Notes under the pieces: model-generated
Database searches by the model: none
What the model was told of the DNA's origin: nothing
Seen by the model: the letters and a program-made list of their open reading frames with translations, nothing else
Source: Morinoia aosen
Taxonomy: Eukaryota; Arthropoda; Malacostraca; Amphipoda; Talitridae
Reading direction: 5' to 3'
NCBI GenBank assembly: GCA_030386875.1
Contig: CM059559.1
Span: 60,650,392 to 60,714,391 of the forward strand
DNA: 64,000 nt
In this document: positions 43,161 through 54,788 of the stretch, piece by piece
Numbering within the stretch: position 1 is the stretch's first letter
Layout: each line of letters begins with the position of its first letter
Translations under genes and position numbers: made by a program

Positions 43161-43504
43161 ATTTTTGTTTTGAATTGATTTGAGAGGTTGTTTTGGTCCA
43201 CTTTTGTTGCTATTAGAATTATTAGAAATTAGAAACTGGTTCTAATTCTGAACCAGTTGCTATAATAGCTAATCTACATTACCTTGCAATACAATTAGAA
43301 ACACTTGTCCATATAATGGATTTAATTTTGTTATTTTTTCTCACTAACACAGTTAACATAGCAAGAGCACTTTTACTATTCCTAATCAAAAACTTAGTCA
43401 ATATTATTATATTATTAGATATATTAATAAATTTTATTGTAATACCCATGTAGGGCTTATAATGGTTTTATTTTAATATAATTGTAAAAGTATCAAAATC
43501 AGTC

Positions 43505-43597
43505 GTAGTATCAGTAATTCCAAGTATCAGAGTATTGGTATTGGCCAAAAATGTGTATCAGTATCGGTATCGGTCAAAAAAATTGTTGCCGAACATC
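43505..43597 (-). mobile_element. hAT-type terminus with GTATCGG repeats
   Basis: Inverse strand starts TAGTGATGTTCGGCAACAAT and continues ACCGATACCGATACTGATAC. It resembles the terminus at 45468. The other end of this copy is not identified. Confidence 0.5.
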
Positions 43598-43599
43598 AC

Positions 43600-43676
43600 T
43601 ACTTGGGATCTCAAATAATCCTCCTGAGAGTGCTAATTCCCATAGACACAATGGTTGTTTCCCCTGAGGGGTGCCA
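43600..43676 (+). repeat. R350 retroposon, right end fragment
   Basis: CTTGGGATCTCAAATAATCC, GAGTGCTAATTCCCATAGAC and GGTTGTTTCCCCTGAGGGG match the family's last 75 bases. Confidence 0.75.
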
Positions 43677-43691
43677 ATGTAGGAACATTCA

Positions 43692-44880
43692 AGTTTAGAC
43701 AAACAGATTGTGCCATTCAAGGGAGCCTCTTCAATTGTCATTGAAGCAATACATCCATGAAAACCCTACAAATGGGATTATAAGATCTTTGTTCTTGCAG
43801 GAAGTTCTGAACTGGTAAATGATTTCATACCATGTACTAGTAATTGATTTCACATTAATTTACCTCAGGGTTCCTTACTTAAGCACAAGTGGTAATTTGG
43901 GTCTTTGTCTTGCCAAATGTATTCCTGATGGAAACCATTTCAAACTTTTTACTGACAATTGGTTTACATCAGTAAAATTAGTGGAACATCTAGCAAGTAG
44001 AAAAATCATGACATGAGGAACAGTTCATGAGCAAAGATTGAAAGGATTGAAAGGCAAAACAGACCAACAATTGCAAAAACTTGGCAGAGGTTCCATCAAC
44101 ATATATAGACTTGAGAATGAAGCAACACCAACTGTAATCAAGTGGCACGACAACAAAAATGTTTCTTTGCTGTCAAGCTTTATAAACTCCATACCTATAA
44201 AGAACTGCAGAAAATTTGACAAGAAAACAAAGATTAGATTAGATTATTAGTTGGTTTTAGCCTCCTAATCCACAACAAAGGCTATCCAAAGAGAGGAAGG
44301 AAGGAGGCACCATTTAGTATGGAGTTAAGGAAATGCGGAATCTATGCAGAAAGGGCACAGAAACAGAAAGCTAAGAAAGAAGATCATGAAACAAGAAAAA
44401 GTTGAAGAAGAAAGTAGTAGGTGCTAAAAAAACAGGACAGCAGTGAACCGAAAAAAGATGGTCCGCAACAAAACAAAAACCTATTCTATTTTAACAAAAA
44501 GAATGCCTACCTAACCTTTAGCTTGGGCCCACACATAGTCCCCCTGGGAGCACTAATTCCCATAGATACAATAGTTGTATCCCCCTGAGGAGCAAGATAA
44601 TAAAGAAATATGTTGAAATTCTACTTTCCAATATTGTATCTATCTACAACGCTCGCATGAGTGGCGTAGACCTCCCTGACCAGTTCATGTCTTTTTACAT
44701 GATGAGCTGAATATCTTTTGTGTGTATATTTTTTTTCATCTTTGTTAAGGTTAATGTATAAGCTGCACTGGTTTCTATTTTTGGTTGAAGCATTTATTGT
44801 ATTATGTTGTTGGATAAGGTGTTTGCATGTTGCCTCACAAGCTCCTCGGGTTCCCTCCACTGGTTATTTAGTTGTTTCTA
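43692..44880 (+). pseudogene. piggyBac-type transposase, split by R350
   Basis: Three blocks in one reading direction. 43692-43830: SLDKQIVPFKGASS, then after a stop KPYKWDYKIFVLAGSSELVN (first catalytic Asp region). 43880-44232: GNHFKLFTDNWFTSVKLVEH (second Asp, in the DNWFTS motif), a stop, GTVHEQRLKG, LGRGSINIYR, VIKWHDNKNVSLLSSF. 44594-44880, after the R350 copy at 44233-44593: IVSIYNARMSGVDLPDQFMS (third Asp, in GVDLxDQ), FFFIFVKVNV and a C-terminal region with stops. Order and spacing match the DDE domain of piggyBac transposases. The piggyBac N-terminus and terminal repeats are not found here. Inactive, with at least three stops. Confidence 0.88.
44233..44593 (+). repeat. R350 retroposon with 12 bp target duplication
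   Basis: AAGAAAACAAAG (44221-44232) and AAGATAATAAAG (44594-44605) flank it, 10 of 12 identical. It is full length with ATTAGATTAGATTATTAG at the left and ATAGTTGTATCCCCCTGAGG at the right. It splits the piggyBac pseudogene. Confidence 0.83.
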
Positions 44881-45174
44881 TTACAAGTAATTAATTTATA
44901 GTTTTGGTTTACTTTATACAATTGACATGGCCATTACCATCCATACTCTGTTGACTTCATATTCATCCATTAAATTTTCATTGTACCACTTTTTCAATAG
45001 CAACTTTGCAAATTCCAGGAATTGTGTAGCTAATAAGTATTGAAACTTCCCCACTGCTGAAAGAAATAATAACTAATTAAAAATAGCCAAGTAATGCACC
45101 CAAAATATTACAGATGAGGCATTTAGGTTTGTTTGCAATAGCATCATCTAATCAAAAGAATTGGTTGCCAAGTT

Positions 45175-45460
45175 GGTACAGTGGACCTCACTAAACGACA
45201 TTAATCTCTTACAGAGTTGGGATCGCAAAGCAAAATTGTTGTCCAGCGGGCATATGGGCATCTTAGTGATGCGGACCAATAGCAGACCAGCATCTTGGTG
45301 ACATATCCAGTGACGCATGTAGTGATATATGAGCATGGTGAGGCTTGCACATTCATCTGCACCCACACAGACAACTAAGTTTTAATTTTGGAATTATTTA
45401 GCCTTATGAATGAAACTGTTGTTAATGCTGTACAACCGTATTCCACTTTTTAACGTGAAA
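45175..45460 (+). mobile_element. Tigger-like element end, second copy
   Basis: GTACAGTGGACCTCACTAAACG then ACATTAATCTCTTACAGAG; matches 35679-36130 over about 280 bp. Confidence 0.5.
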
Positions 45461-45467
45461 AGACTAG

Positions 45468-45560
45468 TGATGTACCGATGTATCGGTATCGGGCAGTATC
45501 GGTCATTTTTACTCGTATCGGTATCGGCAAAATTCGGCCGATACTTTACCGATACTTTCC
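45468..45560 (+). mobile_element. hAT-type terminus with GTATCGG repeats
   Basis: CTAGTGATGTACCGATGTAT then CGGTATCGGGCAGTATCGG and inverse copies GGCCGATACTTTACCGATAC. Several GTATCGG units in both directions suggest subterminal transposase binding sites. The other end is not identified. Confidence 0.5.
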
Positions 45561-45869
45561 AATAATAAGTATTTTATCATGAAAACGAAGGTCATAAATC
45601 GTGAAAGTAAACATATCTAACCTAATAACACCTGTTGTGCGTTTATTTGCATATATATTGATTTATTTGTTTGGTGTCCGCTTATTGAGAAACATAGGAT
45701 ATCTGAGTGTGCGGTATCATGAATACCAAATATCTCCGAGTAACATTGTAAAAATGGCCTTTGCATGCATTGATATGTTTGATATTTTATCAGGATAGCT
45801 TTGGTTAGGATACGTTAGGACAGGAAAGGTTGAGTAATGTTGACGGAATTTTTTCACGGGCCACCTAGC

Positions 45870-46098
45870 TCAACACGTTTCCTGCGAAGGGACCCACCGG
45901 TGGTCACTTAGGTGATTTTCATTGTGCTGCTGACTGACCTGCATTGCACAAACTCATTTCTTATTAATACTTAACGAAGTCTAAATGAAGGCCCGATCCA
46001 GTTAATATTTGCTATTTTCAAAGTTGATTACCACATTTGACTTAAAATTTGAATTGAATATTCAACTTCAGTTTAACCCATCGCAGTTAATGTGTTAA
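45870..46098. mobile_element. piggyBac-type MITE, CCACCGGTGG family
   Basis: 229 bp. Left TCAACACGTTTCCTGCG, right CGCAGTTAATGTGTTAA, with GACCCACCGGTGGTCAC just inside the left end. Aligns end to end with 60586-60813; ends match the element at 33296. Confidence 0.75.
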
Positions 46099-46504
46099 CG
46101 ATGACATTGTACACAGAATTTCCACGGGTCCTGCTACTGCCTAAAAATACCCTTGGTTTATTTGTTTGGAGTCCGCTTCTTCCATTTCCCTGTCATGCTC
46201 ATAAATGTAGCCTTAATGACCGTATCTGTGATACAAGTTTCACCAGTGCGCAAGTACAACAATATTTTCTATCACGGGTACTATTATGATAAATATATTT
46301 GTTAGTCATCCACGTCTGGAAAATTTGTTCAAGAAAGGTATTGAATCCCGTCATTTTTGGCGGGCCGTGCACACTAGTAACCAAATAAAGAGCCTATTCA
46401 TACCTAGTAAATTAGTTAGCTAACTGTTCAATTACAGCCTTTAATCGGGCCCGCTAACTGAATTTACTACTTTTAATTTCCGATGAGTCACGTACGGTCA
46501 GTGA

Positions 46505-46998
46505 GTGAAAGCTATGTAGCATGAATAGTTAGCACAGTAAAAACACAGTAGCGACATAAAATTATTATACTTCTACAACTAAAAACCTATATAGTTTGAG
46601 AAGATCTCTATTACTTAACGAATGTGACAGGCTAAAAAAAAGTAAACCAAATAAATAAAGTTGAAGGCAAATTTTAAAGTTTATGTAAATTTAATATAGA
46701 AGTAGATGAAAATTTTATTTTAATTTAGCATGTAAATCGTCGTACATTCCAAATCTTGTTTTTTTTCTTCTATTTCAAGATGTTTGAAAAATTCACGAAC
46801 GATCTTATAGTTGGTTGCATATTTGCGGATCTTTTCGGCTTTGGGGCCTACCGAATTTTAATGTTTTCTTTTCATCAAAATATGTATTTTTATAAAATAT
46901 TTTTTCATGTATTTATGCACAAATATGTATTTTGGTGTGAAAAACGCAAAAATGATAACCATTTTGAGGAAAAATTATTCATTAAGTGTTACTAACCT
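46505..46998 (+). repeat. ~500 bp duplicated segment, copy 2
   Basis: Second copy of 42655-43160, with a ~50 bp extra stretch around 46870-46930. The overlapping short open frame (46756-46995) is not conserved in copy 1. Confidence 0.75.
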
Positions 46999-47573
46999 AA
47001 CCTAACCAAGGGTATAATTTCAAACACCTCACTGTTCATCATGGTGAAAACTTCGTGGACCCTGCAACAGGTGCACACACTTAAATGATTGAGTGTATGG
47101 CATAGTCTAAAAATGAAAAAAAACGTCAGGGAGGCACTCATTGATGAATGATGGTCTTGTTTCTGTGTGAATTTGCGTGGTAAAAACGTACTGCGGGGGG
47201 ACATCAAGGTGACGATTAATTTTGTTTGGTTCCTAAACATCATCAAAATAAATATACACCCTGTCTTGATGTTTTCCGCAGTTTCTTCCTTTGCTTATCA
47301 GTCGCCCTTGATCAATGATTTTCGGCGTGCATGTAAAAATTTAATAAAATGTTTTGTATACTAGATACCCGCGGATACCATAAGAGGTTTTGTTTAAAAA
47401 TGCATCGTTCCCCTGATGACGGCTAGAGCTGATCTAGCCGAAAGCTTGGGTCAAAAAGTTAAATTCGTCTTTGCTGATCCCAAAATTTTTAAATAATGGA
47501 AAAATATATGAGTGTTCTAAACTTTTTCCACTTAATAGCATTCAAAGTCTGAAAGGTAAGAGTTTAAAACTAC

Positions 47574-48404
47574 TTAAGGACAGCGTCCCCCATGCAAAAC
47601 TTTTCTTTATTATTGAATCTAGAGCAATGAAATTTGGTATACTGATAGGAAATGCAAATGAGAATCGATTATCTTCAGTGAAAAAGTGCGATTTTCCTGA
47701 AAAGAAAAAAGGGAAATAGAAGAAAACGATCATTTAGGGGGGTTTTCGAAATGCTTCTTGTCTGACAGTTTTTAAGCTACAGTGATGATTTTGGTATCAT
47801 TGGATGCGGAAAGATGTGGACATTCCAAAAACTCAAATGGTTTTCCTCAATTTTTGAAAAAAAAGTAAAAAAATTTGGAAAAAAATATTGCATCGAAAAA
47901 ATGCGGATTTATGACGTCATATCTTTTGAACCTAAATTTATATTGAAAAACCATTCAAGTTTAAGGAACGCCCTTGCTTTTCCACATCCAATGATACCAA
48001 AATCATCACTGTAGCTTAAAAACTGTAGAAGAAGCATTTTAAAACCAAAAGTTCATTGTTTACATTATAAGAAAACAAAGAAACAAAAACTGTTATTAAA
48101 AATTTTTCAAAATTTTTGGTTCAGGTTAGACCCCTGAAGTCATTATAGAGTAATACAGAGACATAGGAGATGACATAGCAACGTCAAGCCATGAAGGAAG
48201 TGCCATGGGGGAGGTGTAACATGATAAAATACCCCTTCCCCCCCCCCCCTCCCCCCGATTTCTTAAACCCCCGTGGCGGGCGAACGAATGAACGTACAAG
48301 TCTCATATTTACACACGATGTATCTGACCTCCTACACTTCCTACTGCAGCAATAATCCTATAATCATCCATGATCTCATAATATGGGGGACGCTGTCCTT
48401 GATC
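47574..48404. mobile_element. Foldback element, TTAAGGACAGCGTCCCCCAT ends
   Basis: The 20-base left end is inverted at 48385-48404 with one change (TTAA to TTGA). Inside, GATTTTGGTATCATTGGATG near 47788 is inverted near 48000-47975, giving arms of over 80 bp; a C tract follows near 48236. 831 bp, no coding capacity. Confidence 0.8.
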
Positions 48405-48528
48405 TCTTATGCTCACCAACCCGGTTGACAACTGCCTCTGTTATTCTCAGTGCAATCAGATTACTGGGAGAGAATTTTCAGAGTTTCTTTTTTCAAAGCA
48501 CCATCTTCCCTCTGGCTGAGTACTATCT

Positions 48529-48942
48529 TTGTTCCACCAGTGCTCAAAGAACTTGAAAATGACCACTTCCTCATTGCTTCTAGATACTTTATTCGTACTT
48601 CCAAGAATTTATGTGGTAAATTCATTGCGAGTCGTGAAAGTCATTAATATTAATTATTTAGGTGGCCTAAATACCACCTGCCTTGGGTCTTGCTACCAAA
48701 TGATCAATCTGCTCCTAGCAGATTACACAGTAGTATTAGGAGAAAATCAATTAACAGGAAGACAACTCATGGACATGGCTAATCTCAGTCTTCAAGCCAA
48801 TGTGAGAGATGGTAATAGCTCAGTTTGCCAGTTCCCTGACCCAATCTTGAGTATGGAGTGGCACAGCTTACTAAATTTACCCCCCTTTTTTGTTTATGAT
48901 AAATACTCATCAGATAAAAGCACTCAAATTGAAAGTATCTAG
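48529..48942 (+). other. Open frame of 137 codons, unrecognised
   Basis: It has no domain I know. Its stop-free length is unusual for this AT-rich area, and the segment NQLTGRQLMDMANLSLQANV is soluble-looking and low in complexity bias. It may be a piece of an old transposon or of a host exon; there is no splice-site or start-codon context that decides. Confidence 0.15.
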
Positions 48943-49188
48943 AACAGTTCACTTTCATCGTTTTTATTGTTCTTTGCTCTATCTGCACAATAATCCAGCA
49001 AGCAAGGGTAAGGGTAAGCACCACATGTAGTTGCAGGTTGTGTTACTTTTTGTAGCACAGCCTTCATATCATTTCTCAATAACTAGTTTGATTGTGATAT
49101 TTTTACTGCTTATAGCACAATTGTATCTTCTCATTCTTTTCAGTTTTGCTAATAAATTCAAGTTGACTACATGATATTAGTAGTAAGC

Positions 49189-51438
49189 TTAAGGGGACTG
49201 TCTAGTCTGAAGCCCAAAATTTGTCGAATTTTCTTTTATTTCTTAATTGGGTCGAGCAATACACAGTTAATATGCAGGGAAAAATTTGGAAGCATCCGAT
49301 GCACCTAAGGCGAGCAAACGGGAGGCAAAAGAGCATCGGAAAGGGTTGCACGGCGTGTCAGCGTTCATTTGCCAAATCATTTCACCTAGATATTGCTCAC
49401 CGTCTATTTATTTTAAAGACACATGTATTTATTTTTCAGCTGTTCAAGAACTTATACGATTTGGCAACGACGAGTGCTTGTACCTCCCATGGACCTTCCC
49501 CCCCCCCCCTCCACTCCTGTTCTGTTGGCATAAATAAGACTCCTGGCCACAGAGGAGCTCAGTGTGATACGAATGCCAAAGCAATTACGACACAGAGTGG
49601 CTGGTACTGCATCTGCTAATTTAATTAGGATTGAAGCGCACCTCAGGTGCACCTGAGAGATGCGTTACCCCAGAGCCTCGCGCGCGTGTCACTCAGTACC
49701 AGGTCCCTGGAACCACTTGTAGTACCGGTTTTTGCAAGGAACCACAAAATACTTTGATGAAAGAGACTCAAAGTCAAGTCAATATTTCAGAAGAGCTTTC
49801 ATAATGTCAACTGCACTGATTTCTTGGAGCAGTATAGCTTGCAAATGAAAAAACCTGTTTTTCGGTACTAAAATGCATTTTATTGACATTGCAAATGTCA
49901 ATGTTCAAGCCACTTTTTCTCAGAAACTAGCAATTGTTGAGCAATGATTTTGATATCATTGGATGCACAAAAAGTTGTTGCGTAAAGAGTCAGAGAATGT
50001 TTTTGAAATTCATAGTATTATCTTAGTTACATTAAAAATCTACGGAAAAATGAATAACTATTTAAATTTTTTTAAACTTCATAAAAACTAAACTACTATA
50101 AATTTCAAAATAATCCTCTGACTCCGTATGCAACAACCTTTTGCGCATCCAATGATACCTAAACCATTAAGGCCATCGAACGGTTTTTTCCTAAAAATTT
50201 TTACAAAATAAATAAAAATACTTCTGGAGCGAAACAGGCTCTGAGGTTTTAACAGCATGCTTATAACAATCTTATAGACATTCATGGCCCATAAAATTTG
50301 TAAATATACCCTTACCCCCCCTTCCCCCCCCCCCTCAAAGAGAAATTTCTATAAAATCCTATTTCTCAGCCAATATTGTACCTAGAGATGATTAGTTTTT
50401 TGTTCGATTCACAATGAACTGGTCAACAAAGTTAAGATCCAGTTTTCTGATATCGGTTCAAAAAAATTTTAAAAATGTTTGAATTAAAAATTGTTTTTCT
50501 TTCAATTTTTTTTTTCAAATGGTTACAAAAAATTTTCTAATCAACTTACCAAAAAGCTACATCTCAACCTAATAGTACTCACCTTTATCTTTACGATGAT
50601 GAAAAGATCTCCTTCATAAGTGAAAAACTGTAGGAGAAATCAAGCCGCACGACAAAAAAAATCATTTTTCAGGAAAAAGCGCTCAACTTTTTCAAGTATA
50701 TCTCCAACAGTTTTTTACCTATATCTCCAACAGTTTTTTACTTATGGAGATCTTTTTTGCATTGTAAAGATCAAGGTGAGTACTATAAATAAACCTGCAT
50801 AGTTGTTTTTTGATAAGTTATATAGAATTTTTTTATTGCCATTCAAAGTAATAACTAAAATGTAATATATTTAGTGATAAAAAATTCAAAAACTGACCCA
50901 AATTTTTTTGAAGCGATATAAAAAATCTGGATCTTAACTTTGTCGACCAGCTCATTGTGAATCGAACAAAAAAAACTAATCATCTCTATGTACAATATTG
51001 GCTGAGAAATAGGATTTTTTAGAAATTTCTCCTTGAGGGGGGGGGGGAAGGGGGGTATGAATAAATCTAAAAAATTTTATGGGCTATAAATACTTATTAG
51101 ATTGTTATAAACATGCTGTTAAAACCTTAGAGCCTATTTCGCTCCCGAAGTATTTTTATTTATTTTTTGAAAATTTCGAGGAAAAAAACATTCGATGGCC
51201 TTAATCTACCATAACTACTTTCTGAGAAGAAGTGGTTTGAAAATTGTCCATTTCCTGTTTTTTTTATATCCTATTTACTCCGTAATTATGGTGAAAATGG
51301 AAAAAAGTGTACAAAACCACCCCTATTCATTTAATAAAATACATACGTACATCAAATTTCATAGATCTAGATCACATAGAAAAAATGTGAAGTTTCTTTT
51401 TTGACATACACGTAATTCTGACAAGACGGTCCCCTTAA
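49189..51438. mobile_element. Foldback element, TTAAGGGGACTGTCTAGTC ends
   Basis: Left end and the inverse of the right end (TTAAGGGGACCGTCTTGTC) match at 17 of 19 bases. 2250 bp, including the nested element at 50167-51204. The open frames at 49221-49619 cross low-complexity C tracts and have no family signature. Confidence 0.75.
50167..51204. mobile_element. Foldback element, TTAAGGCCATCGAACGG ends (nested)
   Basis: Arms of more than 300 bp: ATACTTC.GGAGCGAAA, AACAGCATGCTTATAAC, a C-rich tract at 50310-50335 against a G-rich tract at 51038-51056, and CAGCCAATATTGTAC against its inverse. Same family as 62813-63831. Confidence 0.88.
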
Positions 51439-52099
51439 GATAATTCAAAGCGAAGCATCAGTTGCACTAGTATTCAAGTTTATACATTCTCCCTTTTATA
51501 GACAAGTGAGTAATTTTGCTACATTTTGTTACTAGCTTGTTGGATTATTGGTTTTACTAATATAGAGTTTTCACTTTCAATTTATGTATTTACATTAGTT
51601 TTATTTATTATTTAAAGTGCTTACTTAATTATTGGGTATAAAATTTGTTTTATTTTATGTTTACATTCAAGTAAAAAAGTGTAAAATGCTTGCTCTAAGC
51701 TATGCACTTCCATTTTTAAATCTCTTATTTTGGTAAAATATCTTGTGTGTAAAATTTTCTTCATCTTACTGAAGTTTACTGTTTATTTTCTGTTTATATA
51801 TGCATCTTATAGAAAATTTTCTTGCGCTTCCATTGGTACTTTTCTTTTTCGTCTACTCCAAATAGTGCGCCCACCAGAGGGGGGAAAGCGATGGGGGTGG
51901 AGTGACCTTGAACCCTCCCCCCTCATTATTGGGAGTCAATTGAGCGTTTCTCTGCGGGAATGGCATTATAGTTCGTTAATGGGCTACTCAAAGTGCTTCC
52001 ATTATTCAAACAAAACATTCTAATGCTGAATAACCATTTTTTTCATAATTTTTGACAATTTCAGAATTTAGTTGTCCTGCCGTATCCATGATACCGCAG

Positions 52100-52939
52100 C
52101 TTTCATTCATAGCTCGATAACAGCTGCAGTATCAAAGCTACAGCTATGGCGAGCACACCAATCCAAAGGGCTTGAAAAGAGCTATAAAACAAAGGAGTTG
52201 ACTTGACAAAAAAACGTATTTTGGTCGAAAAAAAATGAAAAATTAAAAAAATTAATTGTTTTCATGAATTACACCTATTCTCTTTTGTTGTATATTTTTT
52301 GTCAGAGTTACAGAGCTACAGCAATGTAAATTATATCAATCAAAAGGGCTTGAAAAGAGCTACAAACGCTCAAGAGTTCATTGTAGAAAACCCTGTAGTT
52401 CAAAAGATAAAAAAAAAACAATTTTTTTTTGTGAAAAAACTCGTTTTTATGGAAACTTGATATTTGGTTTCTCAAATGCTACTACTTCCACAATTTTAGA
52501 GCTACGAGAATGGTTTATATACCATTTGATAGGGCTCAGCAAGGTGTATCCTCTCGCAATAGCATTTTTTGATAAATTTATTACTTTGAAAATTACACGA
52601 GATGAAAAAAAAAAATGAAATAAAGTTCATTTTTTTTTTCCCAAAATCCACATAAAAAAAGTTATTGAAATTCCCTATTGCGAGTGGTTATATAGACATC
52701 TAAGCAATCTAAAAACGAAGTACTGGTTCTGTAACTTCAAAATTGTAGAAGTAGTAGGATTTTAAAAAAACCCTTATTTTATCATATTTTTTCGAAAATA
52801 AAAAAAAATCCAGTGCAGATACAAAAATTTTGTCGAAATAACAAATGATATTTGGATCATTTCACACCTACTGTGAAAATTTCAGAGAAATCCATCTATA
52901 AATAACGGACTTTTTTTTTTACCTAGACGGTGTCCTTAA
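52100..52939. mobile_element. Foldback fragment ending in TTAA
   Basis: Contains three ~180 bp modules (GGGCTTGAAAAGAGCTA near 52169 and 52349, a diverged one near 52533), inverse to those at 22385-22830. Its right end is GACGGTGTCCTTAA, close to the inverse of the 47574 family end. A ~205 bp part (52600-52810) is repeated inverted at 55168-55372. Left end not found. Confidence 0.55.
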
Positions 52940-53210
52940 GGGAATCTACTACCCAGGACTTGACTTCATTGTTCAAACTTCACTGTACACATTTCTATTG
53001 AACCTAGGGGAACAAAAATTCACTCATAGATGTAAAATCGAATTCCAAACACATTTGCTTACATAAAATTTTTCGATTTTCACAAAAAAAAATAATTTAT
53101 TTTGCAAACATTAGAAAAATATATATACTTGCCTCAAACTTATCTCACTCTACAATTTTCAATGTAGAAGGATGACTTTGGTCTCATTCAACGCAGAAGG
53201 ACAGTACCAA

Positions 53211-54388
53211 TGTTGGGGGACAGGTAGGCTTCCTACCATCAACACGTGTAGCCTAAATCGTACGTGCTCCTATACATTAGTTGTGACCGACCTATGACTC
53301 CTATTTTGTCTCAAGGTGAATAAATAAGCCGACACTCCCAGGTAATGGGTTTACGATTCTTCCTTTTTTTGATTTATTGATACACTATAAACAATGATTA
53401 CAGAAATATACATAGGAAAATAACCAGGTGTGGACAGTAATAAATTCCCTACCTACAATGAACCCTACAAATGAATACCTTCAATTATGACACAGTAGCT
53501 TGCTATATTAAGGGCAATCCAGCGCAGCAGCCCTGGAGCAACTTCCTAAACAGCAATAGTAGTCAACACAAGGCTCGTCCCGCAGGAGCGCAAGAGCACT
53601 AGTAAGGCAACGGCAGCGGCTGAGTAGGCCGGGGCGCGGCAGTGGCAGAGAATGCCAGAGTGCAGCAACGGCGGAGTATGCCGGGGAACCACAGCAGTGT
53701 GAGGTGCCGAAGTACAGCGGCAGCAGGCGGAGTACCGCAGCGGCAAAAGATGCCGGAGGAAGACTCAGCCGTTGTGGGCCGCTCTTCGGTCTCACGTAGT
53801 GGAGGCTGGTACCACAGAGCTCTGGGTGATGGCTCTGAAGTACCCTGGTTGGCCTCTGCTTCTGCTCTCCAATTGGAGGTTGATCGGAGGTTGATCCAGA
53901 AGTTTGGAGGTCTGGAGGTTTGCAGGTCTGGAGTACAGCAGCCACAAGAGATCGGAGGAAGACTCAGCCTTTGTGGACTGCTCCTCAGTCTCAAGTTGTG
54001 GAGGTTTATTGGAGGTCTTCCTGCCAATCCGCACGCATAATAAATAACAACTTCTGATGGTAACATCGGCAATAAGGTACATAGTTTCTCACTCTCGCAT
54101 AACAAATAATCGATATCATTTACAAATAAATATTTCAATAAATCAATAAATCTATGTATTCTTCAATTTCAATCCTATCGCTGCCTATTACTCTTACCCT
54201 TGCTGGATGATGCTGCTCTTAATAATCTGCTCGTATCCTATACTGCTGAACAACGGAATCTTATCCTGAACCAGTTAACATAGATAAATCTGTTCTGAAA
54301 CAGAAGAAGTAGGGGTTAGGGGAACAGGCAGATTGCACCATCTCATTAGCAAACACGGTTTAGGAGACTGGTGAATCCCCCCATTACA
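53211..54388. mobile_element. Probable solo LTR with CCAA target duplication
   Basis: CCAA at 53207-53210 and 54389-54392 flank a 1178 bp segment with TGTTGGGGGACAGG at the left and CCCCCCATTACA at the right. Its removal restores continuity of the foldback element. GC-rich between 53510 and 54020, giving several overlapping minus-strand open frames (for example 53508-53945) that look like low-complexity by-products. A 4 bp duplication fits some Ty3/gypsy elements. Orientation undetermined. Confidence 0.65.
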
Positions 54389-54788
54389 CCAAGACCGTAA
54401 CGTAGGATTTTTTTTTTATTTCAAATTAGAAGAAAATTTGTAGTTACATATATCCAAAAAATATATTGAAAAGAAAAATCTAATATACTTTTTCTAATCT
54501 CAGATTGCAGAATTCTGTTGCAGCTAGGTGAACAAAAATGAATACCGATATGTAAAATTGAATCAACACATTTGATTCTATAAAAAAATTGAAATTCGCA
54601 ATAGAAAAAAGTTATTTTGCGAACATATAATATAGATATTCATATATTTTTTCTGCGCAAAACCGCATCGCTTCCACAATTATCAACGTAGAGGCGTGAT
54701 TTTGGTCTCATTCGATGCAGTTTGACAGTGGGAACAGGAACAGCACAGCAAAGTGAAATTCTATTTTCATTCCAGGTTAAATTTTAAT

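Noticed and set aside
43505-45560. The two GTATCGG-rich termini as the ends of one element
   Set aside because: Their orientation is wrong (they point away from each other) and flanking sequences show no shared duplication.
46985-47010. Telomere-type CCTAACC tracts
   Set aside because: Only two or three units each here and near 43140; such short runs are scattered through insect genomes and do not mark a telomere.
53508-54138. Overlapping minus-strand frames of 145 and 179 codons and a plus-strand frame of 132
   Set aside because: They overlap in several frames in the GC-rich part of a solo LTR, with low-complexity Pro/Leu/Ser/Arg composition and no domain.
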